From a virus, in the IMG/VR virus record IMGVR_UViG_3300020410_001077, positions 1-57,082 of that record: 57,082 nucleotides of DNA. One strand, 5' to 3'. Positions 51,701-57,082 of the stretch are shown piece after piece. Under the pieces are notes generated by a model. That model was not told where the DNA came from, ran no database searches, and saw nothing but the letters and a program-made list of their open reading frames with translations. Position numbers and translations under genes: made by a program. Positions within the stretch are counted from its first letter, which is position 1, and the number at the start of each line of letters is the position of its first letter.

Positions 51701-51895
51701 TTAGCTCTTAGATGACTTCTTTTTCTTCTCTTGAAGGACATAATCTGGATGCACCCAAATGGGGGTTTTCCCCCTATAGTAAGCAACCATTTTAAAGAAG
51801 CCGTTTTGCTTCGGCAATACCCAAGCGTGGGTATTTTTTGAAATTTCCATCTTTTTCGCTAGGTTTTTTTCTGCGATATTCTCGTCTAATTTCAT
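51701..51895 (-). CDS. 64-residue hypothetical protein
   Basis: ATG 51893-51895 overlaps the stop of the propeller gene (ATGA), good evidence of translational coupling. The peptide starts MKLDENIAEKNLAKKMEISK and continues HAWVLPKQNGFFKMVAYYRGKT and a Lys/Ser-rich tail. No family recognised. The DNA underneath contains three consecutive hairpins (51761-51774, 51797-51812, 51816-51835), which is unusual for coding sequence. The protein is probably real but could instead mark a regulatory RNA region. Confidence 0.5.
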   Translation of the reverse strand: MKLDENIAEKNLAKKMEISKNTHAWVLPKQNGFFKMVAYYRGKTPIWVHPDYVLQEKKKKSSKS

Positions 51896-52818
51896 TGAAT
51901 GATCTCCAAGCCGTGTATGGCGTGCCTCATGTCTTTCTCTAATTTTATTTCTTTTTCAAAAGTCCTTGTCGGAATATCAAAAACCATTATCCTAGCTGGC
52001 GTTGAACCGATGATTAACTTATCTCCATACCTAACAAGTCCACGATTCCAGTTGTTGGCTGCGATTGAATCAATATGGTATGTGGCTCTTTTGGCTGCTG
52101 GAACTTTATGAATTTCAAAATCTTCGCCTTCCTTTGATATACCAATAGCGCTAAAACTAGTCAGGTTAGCAATAAAACAATCATCGTATTTGTAGAAGTT
52201 GTGAACAAAGCTGTAAACCGAAGGAAAGCCATGAGCGTTCATTGAAGGACTACCGCAAACAGAATCCATTGTCTCAAAGTCATAAAGAGGAGTGAGCAAA
52301 CCAGAGACAAAAACCTTTCCATCATTAATACAAACAGAATTGATGTGGTAGTTGTCGTCTTCTTGTTTTTCTTCCTGTCTTATTTGCTTCTTCCCTGTCA
52401 ATAGTTTTGAATTTTCTAAGCTCTTCCCTTGAAAATCCCAGAAATCAACAACATTAAAATCTAAATCGACTTTTGCTAACGCATCATAAGCAGTAGAAGT
52501 GACCCACAAGTGATCGTCGTGAAAAGCAATTTCGTGAATACTTTTAAAGTAGTCTTTATTTTGATGTGTTCTTTTTATCTCGTAAGTGTTTTTATCTAAT
52601 TCGATAAAGCCAGCAGAATCAGAAACGATAATGCGGTCAGGAAGAACACAAATGCCGCGAAGACCTCTTTCTCCTCCACGCTCATTATCGTTGACAAAAT
52701 CCATTTCATAAGGAGCATAATGTACGACCTCTTCCGAATCTATATCTATGACATACAATCCTCCATGTATGTCTCCTTGTTTAGCAGCTCTAATGACTGT
52801 AGTACAAATGATTTTCAC
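51892..52818 (-). CDS. Beta-propeller protein (TIGR03032/NHL-like)
   Basis: A 308-residue protein from a GTG start (no earlier ATG; next Met is residue 39). It has repeated blade-like segments: GGLYVIDIDSEEVVHYAP, ICVLPDRIIVSDSAGFIELDKNTYEI, IAFHDDHLWVTSTAYDALAKVDL, and VRYGDKLIIGSTPARIMVFD, consistent with a six- or seven-bladed propeller. Some sugar enzymes use such folds, for instance in glycan binding or transfer loci. It overlaps the GT-A gene by 29 bases. No catalytic residues assigned. Confidence 0.55.
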   Translation of the reverse strand: MKIICTTVIRAAKQGDIHGGLYVIDIDSEEVVHYAPYEMDFVNDNERGGERGLRGICVLPDRIIVSDSAGFIELDKNTYEIKRTHQNKDYFKSIHEIAFHDDHLWVTSTAYDALAKVDLDFNVVDFWDFQGKSLENSKLLTGKKQIRQEEKQEDDNYHINSVCINDGKVFVSGLLTPLYDFETMDSVCGSPSMNAHGFPSVYSFVHNFYKYDDCFIANLTSFSAIGISKEGEDFEIHKVPAAKRATYHIDSIAANNWNRGLVRYGDKLIIGSTPARIMVFDIPTRTFEKEIKLEKDMRHAIHGLEIIQ

Positions 52819-53674
52819 GTTTAAATCTCGTTATAAATTCTTGGTATGGTTTAGAGATATGTGTAAAGTTAAAAAAGTCATAATCAATTATAGAGCCATT
52901 TACATACCTATCATTCAGTCCGAAATCGGTTGTTCCAAAATCAGAGCCTGTTGTATCAGAAACTTTCTTTGCCGAGTTGTTAATGCAGATACTATACTCT
53001 GGACAGGCCATTGTTGGAGGTATCAGTCCACCAAAGGCTCCCATGTATAAATTGTCTTGAAGATTTTTTTCAAAGTCATCTAGCTCTTTTATCACTGTTT
53101 CATTGACTATGAATTTAAGCATCTTTGTAGTGTATATATGTCCATTGTGGGAAAATGGCATAGCAAAATTAGTATATGGTTTTATCTTCGTCGCATCCCA
53201 CAATAAAAACTTGTCTAAAACAAACTCACCTTCTTGCGGTTTATTAATAAAGAAGTTGTTTGCGCTGTATGGATTTTGTACGACTGTATTGTTTCCCAGT
53301 CTTAGAGACAAAGCTGTGACTTGATTTGTTCTAAACAGCTTTATGACTTTCTTATAGGAAGCCAATCTGTCGAAGACTATGTTTTCATCATTGAATACGC
53401 AAGATAAATCTCTAGAGTCTGGAGTGTGATTAAGAATATCTACACTGAGATTTTCGGATTCTCTTTCAAACCATTTGATTGGAAAGTTCAATCCAAATCT
53501 ATCTTTTGCGGAATAGAAAGTCTTTAGCTTCTCATAGCCTTGTTCATAAACATTGTTGGTTGTTTCATATATAACCCTTATGTCAAAGAGATTTGGGGTA
53601 TTTCTCTGAAGGCTTTCTATTAATAGGTGAAGCTGCGGAGCCTTATCCTTAGATAGTATTATTGCGTTGATCAT
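52790..53674 (-). CDS. GT-A-like glycosyltransferase candidate
   Basis: A 294-residue protein starting MINAIILSKDKAPQLHLLIES, the first strand and helix of GT-A enzymes, then FDIRVIYETTN, and CVFNDENIVFD (around 92-102), where the acidic pair for metal binding would be expected (Asp-Glu-Asn rather than Asp-x-Asp). The rest includes ACPEYSICINNSAK. It is next to an SDR and a propeller gene, forming a second sugar locus. Assignment is moderate; the metal site is atypical. Confidence 0.55.
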   Translation of the reverse strand: MINAIILSKDKAPQLHLLIESLQRNTPNLFDIRVIYETTNNVYEQGYEKLKTFYSAKDRFGLNFPIKWFERESENLSVDILNHTPDSRDLSCVFNDENIVFDRLASYKKVIKLFRTNQVTALSLRLGNNTVVQNPYSANNFFINKPQEGEFVLDKFLLWDATKIKPYTNFAMPFSHNGHIYTTKMLKFIVNETVIKELDDFEKNLQDNLYMGAFGGLIPPTMACPEYSICINNSAKKVSDTTGSDFGTTDFGLNDRYVNGSIIDYDFFNFTHISKPYQEFITRFKRENHLYYSH

Positions 53675-54642
53675 TTTACTAGTAGTGAGTCTTTAGAAAC
53701 AAAAGTGACTTTCAAGTTCTCTTTGTGCCACTCAATTGTTTCTTTTAACCCTTCCTGAATACTTGTTTGTGGAGACCAACCAATTTCTTTTTTGATTAGA
53801 GATATGTCTAAAAATGTTCTTTCTTTTATGTCTAGCTTTGTCTCTTCCCAGATTATCTCTTTTTCGTATTCGTAAAGTTCTGCTACTAATTCATGGAGTT
53901 CTTTGATCCTTATATCGTCTCCTTGAGAGACATTAAATGTATTTGGCTCATCAGCGTATTCTATTGCGTGCTGAATTGCTCTTACGGCGTCATCAACGTA
54001 TAGAAAGTCTCTTGTGCATTTGCTTGAGCCTTGAACTGGAAGGTCGTATCCGTGTTCTTTTGCTGATGCTATATTCGTTATTACGGATTCTATAACAGAG
54101 TTTCTATTGGGATTAAATCTACTATTTGGCCCATAGACTTCTGGGAATATAAGGTTAATACCAATGAAGTCTTCGTATTGAGTGCTATAAGCCATGTTTA
54201 ATTCCATAGCAGCTTTAGCCGCAGTACCATAATACCTTTGCGTCCAGAAAGGCGCACCTTCCCAAAGTTCAGACTCTTTGTGTGGCAGTATTTGATGCTC
54301 TGGATAACAGCAAGAATCCCAAACCATTATGAATTTCTTGCAACCGTTCATTCTGGCTTCTTCCATGACTTTAGCAGTCACGAATATATTTTCAAACATC
54401 AACGATGCTGGATACTCTAAGCAGTTCTCCTTTGTAGGGAATCTAGTTGCTAAGTGAACAACTATTTCTGGATTGACATTAAAAGCCCAGCCTAGAGTTG
54501 AGTCTAGACCTAAATCAATTCCGCTTCTTGATCCAGCCAAAGAAAACACATTGTCAAAACCAGATTCAGCTAGGTAAGCTCCTAGCTTTTTACCTATCCA
54601 CCCTTGACCGCCAGTCACTAGTATTTTAGATGATCTATCCAT
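53671..54642 (-). CDS. GDP-fucose-synthase-like SDR with displaced catalytic Lys
   Basis: A 323-residue extended SDR. LVTGGQGWIG (8-17) nucleotide motif, WDSCCYPEH (108-116; Ser110), EVYGPNSRFNP (GMER-like substrate segment). The catalytic Tyr/Lys region reads RYYGTAAKAAMEL: Tyr138 and Lys143, so the pair is Tyr-x4-Lys rather than the usual Tyr-x3-Lys, assuming no gap. Nucleotide-sugar reduction or epimerisation is likely but the active-site spacing is unusual. It overlaps the neighbouring genes by 4-8 bases. Confidence 0.75.
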   Translation of the reverse strand: MDRSSKILVTGGQGWIGKKLGAYLAESGFDNVFSLAGSRSGIDLGLDSTLGWAFNVNPEIVVHLATRFPTKENCLEYPASLMFENIFVTAKVMEEARMNGCKKFIMVWDSCCYPEHQILPHKESELWEGAPFWTQRYYGTAAKAAMELNMAYSTQYEDFIGINLIFPEVYGPNSRFNPNRNSVIESVITNIASAKEHGYDLPVQGSSKCTRDFLYVDDAVRAIQHAIEYADEPNTFNVSQGDDIRIKELHELVAELYEYEKEIIWEETKLDIKERTFLDISLIKKEIGWSPQTSIQEGLKETIEWHKENLKVTFVSKDSLLVK

Positions 54643-54934
54643 TAAACTCGTCTAAAAATTCAACTAAGTCGCTTGAGTTCATATTGTTCGCTCTTTTCTT
54701 GATATTGTGATCTTCGTCCATTATCACAACTGTCGGATACTTTTCTATTTCAAATTCATCCACTAAGTATCTATTCTGCGGCCTGCTACAAACAACAAAA
54801 GCAGGCTTCCCTCCATGAAATCTTTGAGCTGATTTCAATACTGTGTTGTCTGTCCATACGTTGTCCTTCATTTGTTTACAGTGAGGACACCATTCTGCAA
54901 TGAATACTACAATTTGATGTTTTGAGACGCTCAT
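54635..54934 (-). CDS. Thioredoxin-like protein (WCPHC)
   Basis: A 99-residue thioredoxin fold: VVFIAEWCPHCKQM (9-22; Cys16/Cys19), KYPTVVIMDED (cis-Pro about residue 67). CPHC instead of CGPC suggests a redox potential different from classical thioredoxin. It may reduce the NrdA C-terminal cysteines or a glycan enzyme. Overlaps the SDR start by 8 bases. Confidence 0.8.
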   Translation of the reverse strand: MSVSKHQIVVFIAEWCPHCKQMKDNVWTDNTVLKSAQRFHGGKPAFVVCSRPQNRYLVDEFEIEKYPTVVIMDEDHNIKKRANNMNSSDLVEFLDEFNG

Positions 54935-54937
54935 CGT

Positions 54938-55222
54938 TTAACTACCTAAAAAGCTAAGTGTTCCATTTACATCCATAGTGCTACCAGCTTTTATGGGAGT
55001 CCCTTCTTCGTCAACTATATATATAGTTGGAACTGCTTGAACCCTGTAAGCGCGTGCTATACCGTGAGCATTTGGGTCATCTATATCTAGAAAATTTACA
55101 GAGCTAAATGATTCTAGTTTTTTCTCAACATTTGGATCACTCCAAACATGAGCCTTCATCATTCTGCAAGGGCCACACCATTTTGCCGAAAATACTAAGA
55201 GATGTTTTTCTTTTGGTTCCAT
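54938..55222 (-). CDS. Thioredoxin
   Basis: ATG 55220-55222 is chosen over the TTG four codons upstream; 94 residues. LLVFSAKWCGPCRMM (8-22; Cys16/Cys19) and AVPTIYIVDEEGT (cis-Pro) are classical thioredoxin. It is a candidate reductant for ribonucleotide reductase. It lies just after a strong terminator, so it starts a new transcription unit or continues by readthrough. Confidence 0.85.
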   Translation of the reverse strand: MEPKEKHLLVFSAKWCGPCRMMKAHVWSDPNVEKKLESFSSVNFLDIDDPNAHGIARAYRVQAVPTIYIVDEEGTPIKAGSTMDVNGTLSFLGS

Positions 55223-55234
55223 AATACTATCCAA

Positions 55235-55301
55235 TAAAAAAGCAACAGCCCACCTACAAGGGTGCGAAAGGTGAGAATAATGGGAATAGGTGGACTATTG
55301 C
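55235..55301 (-). terminator. Strong intrinsic terminator with long stem
   Basis: A 15-bp stem (arms plus 55242-55256 and 55287-55301) with two G-U wobbles and a 30-base loop, followed on the minus strand by T6 (plus 55235-55241). It terminates minus-strand transcription of the membrane/dipeptidase genes before the thioredoxin. The large loop could also hold a small RNA. Confidence 0.85.
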
Positions 55302-55314
55302 GATTTGTTTATTC

Positions 55315-55500
55315 TTATTCGCCTTCAGATGTAGATGTAACTCTCAGAGAATCTCCAAGAATCCATGCTACAGCAAGTGCGACGATTCTATTTGTTGTTT
55401 CTGAATCTACCCCAAGAGTTTCCTGAGCTACTACTACGACGACACCACCAACGGCAGTCCAAAAACGACGACTTTTGAGTAAGGCTTTTACCTTTTCCAT
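55315..55500 (-). CDS. Small two-segment membrane protein, holin-like candidate
   Basis: ATG 55498-55500 gives 61 residues (a longer frame to 55569 is unlikely). Sequence has a basic start (MEKVKALLKSRRFW), a hydrophobic stretch TAVGGVVVVVAQ and another IVALAVAWILGDSL, so one to two membrane segments with a short loop, like class II or small holins. A holin would form lysis pores, but no endolysin is seen beside it except the dipeptidase at 56447. Assignment is tentative. Confidence 0.5.
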   Translation of the reverse strand: MEKVKALLKSRRFWTAVGGVVVVVAQETLGVDSETTNRIVALAVAWILGDSLRVTSTSEGE

Positions 55501-55522
55501 AACTCTTTTCCTTAATAAAAAA

Positions 55523-55810
55523 TTAGAAGAAGCCTTTAATCTTCTCCAAAATGCCTCCTCCGCCACCAAAGCTAAATCCGCCTTTGAAAATGACTAAGTA
55601 GGCTACTATCGCAGCTGCTATGATTAAAAACAACCACTTCCTTTTGGCTGCAACAGCGTAGATTTTCTCTTTTACAGCATTGATTTTTTCAAGTCTGTAA
55701 TCCCTTTTACTTTCTTTCTTTTCTACTTTGTCGTCTTTTTTTTCAGACTTAATCTGATGTCTTTGACGACGTTTCTCTAAGATAGATTGTAGTCTATTAT
55801 TATTTGCCAT
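55523..55810 (-). CDS. Single-pass membrane protein, basic N-terminus
   Basis: A 95-residue protein with a long charged N-terminal helix (residues 1-55, Lys/Glu/Arg-rich, probable coiled coil), a membrane segment WLFLIIAAAIVAYLVIF (59-75) and a Gly-rich C-terminus (FSFGGGGG). Probably inserted N-in. Could be a spanin- or holin-type lysis component or an internal virion protein. No family recognised. Confidence 0.55.
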   Translation of the reverse strand: MANNNRLQSILEKRRQRHQIKSEKKDDKVEKKESKRDYRLEKINAVKEKIYAVAAKRKWLFLIIAAAIVAYLVIFKGGFSFGGGGGILEKIKGFF

Positions 55811-55811
55811 G

Positions 55812-56450
55812 TTACCACATTTTACAAGACCAATATCTTGCCTTCCATTTAGGGCCGGGATTATCGCAGTTGTGTCTAGCTCTAAAGCTTTTACGTCTAG
55901 CAGGATCGTTTTTCTTAATTTTCATGTTAGGGTCTCCGAAGTTTACTTTAACCACATTACCCTTTTCGTTTTTTACATAAACAGAACGTTTCTTTGGCCC
56001 ATCTGGTGTTAGGAATGGTTTGTTTAATGTAACCTTTCTTCCTTGATACTCAGCGGCTTCTGACTCTTCTGCTACTCCCTTATAGATTAAATTTGTTCCA
56101 TTTTTTCTATAAGTTCCTCTTCGTGAGTATATAAAAATTTCACCAGTTTTTGGATTTTCATATTTATAATCCGCCTCTGTTTCTCCTGCATTAATTTTTT
56201 CACAAGAACCCGGCTCACCTTTCTTAGTGTTAGGAACTCTTTGATAGCCTTCCCAACAAGCACCAGTTTTTGCATCACTTATAGTAGGATCATTATCTGC
56301 TTTACTTGATCCAATTTTTCTACAAGAACCCGGTTCTCCTTTTTTTGTATTAGGTACTCTTTCATAACCTTGCCAGCAAGCTCCAGTTTTTGCATCACTA
56401 GTAGTTGCTTGGTCAGCGTATTGTTTTAATGCTTCTATGTATTTTTTCAT
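55812..56450 (-). CDS. Basic protein with two Cys repeats and DUF-type C-terminus
   Basis: ATG 56448-56450 (ATGA overlap with the dipeptidase stop), 212 residues. Two 29-residue repeats (18-46 and 58-86, 40-residue period) each contain CWxGYxRVPNTKKGEPGSC. The C-terminal domain (138-212) has GRKVTLNKPFLTPDGPKKR, VVKVNFGDP and a basic Cys-containing end (RHNCDNPGPKWKARYWSC), a module seen at the end of various phage proteins. It is probably a virion or DNA-binding protein. Function unknown. Confidence 0.6.
   Translation of the reverse strand: MKKYIEALKQYADQATTSDAKTGACWQGYERVPNTKKGEPGSCRKIGSSKADNDPTISDAKTGACWEGYQRVPNTKKGEPGSCEKINAGETEADYKYENPKTGEIFIYSRRGTYRKNGTNLIYKGVAEESEAAEYQGRKVTLNKPFLTPDGPKKRSVYVKNEKGNVVKVNFGDPNMKIKKNDPARRKSFRARHNCDNPGPKWKARYWSCKMW
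56193..56399 (-). repeat. Two ~87-bp imperfect direct repeats, 120-base period
   Basis: Copies at 56313-56399 and 56193-56279 encode the Cys/Trp/Gly repeats of the 212-residue protein. The period is exactly 40 codons, so the duplication stayed in frame. Third-position changes suggest it is not recent. Confidence 0.8.
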
Positions 56451-57082
56451 TTTTTCTTGCCCCATCCTTCTAGGATAAAACGTAAGGAGTTTCTGCCAAG
56501 TATATTGGCTATTGTTTCATTTGAATATTTATCCTCACCAACACCTGATCTAAAACATTTTAGATATCTAGTTAATCTAGGAAGTTCAGAAATGTCTGTT
56601 ATCTCATCTGGTGGATCAGTGAATCCATCGAAATCAGTCCCTATAGCCAAGACTTCATCGCCAGCTACATTTATTATATGGTCTATTGTTTTTTCTATGT
56701 ACTTCAAGCCCAGACCTGTATCTATAGGGCTAAGCCAGTAATTCATAAATATTATGCCTATCAAACAATTATGATCTGCCAACCATTTTATTTCCCAGTC
56801 TTCCAAATTCAAAGGGTCTGGATTAACAGAAAATGCACCGATATGGCTAGCCACAACTTTTGATAAGTCATTTCCTACTATATCATACACTTCAGAACGG
56901 GCTTTGGGCGTGCAATGGGTTATATCTATTATCATACCCATGTCTTTCATCGCTTCTACAACCTTTTTGCCTATAGAAGTTAGACCTTTATTCATATCCC
57001 AGCCTGCCATCAAGTTCTTCCAGTTACTTTTCTTAATCCCATATTCTGGATATGGAAATACAGGAGACACTAAATGATTTGG
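56447..57082 (-). CDS. M19-type (renal dipeptidase-like) peptidase, 5'-partial
   Basis: The frame is open to the right edge, so the N-terminus is outside the window. About 211 residues visible. Motifs match the C-terminal half of M19 metallopeptidases: GMIIDITHCTPKARSEV (His of the second metal), VASHIGAFSV (His ligand), GTDFDGFTDPPDE (Asp) and NILGRNSLRFI. M19 enzymes hydrolyse dipeptides, often with a D-residue, using a two-zinc site. Near a membrane protein it may process peptidoglycan fragments or help lysis; that is inference. M19 enzymes are uncommon in phage. Confidence 0.7.
   Translation of the reverse strand, partial: PNHLVSPVFPYPEYGIKKSNWKNLMAGWDMNKGLTSIGKKVVEAMKDMGMIIDITHCTPKARSEVYDIVGNDLSKVVASHIGAFSVNPDPLNLEDWEIKWLADHNCLIGIIFMNYWLSPIDTGLGLKYIEKTIDHIINVAGDEVLAIGTDFDGFTDPPDEITDISELPRLTRYLKCFRSGVGEDKYSNETIANILGRNSLRFILEGWGKKK

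Noticed and set aside
51816-51839. Plus-strand terminator as the end of a plus-strand gene
   Set aside because: There is no plus-strand gene upstream of it; it lies in a coupled minus-strand gene.
1-57082. tRNA genes, rRNA, CRISPR arrays, integrase or attachment sites
   Set aside because: No cloverleaf candidates in the gaps, no regularly spaced repeats apart from the 120-base pair at 56.2-56.4 kb, and no tyrosine or serine recombinase; the window looks lytic.

Overview
The window is part of a large, AT-rich, lytic-looking tailed bacteriophage genome, most likely an uncultured aquatic Caudoviricetes. It encodes its own replisome pieces, class I ribonucleotide reductase, dUTPase, dNMP kinase, PhoH, SSB, a RecA-family recombinase and a small sigma factor. 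Gene packing is very tight, with many ATGA or TAATG stop/start overlaps. I saw no integrase, repressor, CRISPR array, tRNA or rRNA gene. The host cannot be named from this sequence.

Layout. (1) 1-15640, plus strand: five virion-type genes. They include a 3428-residue cysteine-rich giant protein and end at a strong intrinsic terminator (15665-15695). (2) 15694-31125, minus strand: a glycan-building island with glycosyltransferases of several folds, three nucleotide-sugar SDR enzymes, a sugar nucleotidylyltransferase and methyltransferases. A zinc-ribbon protein, a probable ssDNA-annealing protein and a Vsr-like endonuclease sit inside it. (3) 31122-48972 and nrdA to 51431, minus strand: sigma factor, SSB, DNA polymerase III alpha encoded as two separate polypeptides, a DEDD exonuclease, a PD-(D/E)XK nuclease, dNMP kinase, primase, DnaB helicase, RecA, many small zinc-ribbon and unknown proteins, PhoH, dUTPase, a SET-domain protein and NrdB/NrdA. 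(4) 51432-51700: a gene-poor gap holding a probable structured small RNA. (5) 51701-54934: a second small sugar locus (beta-propeller, GT-A enzyme, SDR) followed by thioredoxins to 55222. (6) 55315-57082, beyond another terminator: two small membrane proteins, a repeat-containing basic protein and a window-edge M19-type dipeptidase.

How it fits together. Minus-strand genes run from the right edge towards 15.7 kb and meet the plus-strand structural block tail to tail. The nucleotide-metabolism genes feed the phage replisome, and the thioredoxins may serve as reductants for ribonucleotide reductase. The sigma factor probably redirects host RNA polymerase to phage promoters. The sugar genes probably assemble a glycan on the virion, the host surface or the DNA, and the sequence does not say which.

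Most notable: the split DnaE with a proofreading-type exonuclease gene between its halves; an R2 subunit with the carboxylate pattern and missing radical tyrosine of the class Ic group; the Cys/Trp-repeat giant protein; a viral-size SET protein; Vsr-like nucleases beside recombination genes; and the candidate small RNA upstream of nrdA.
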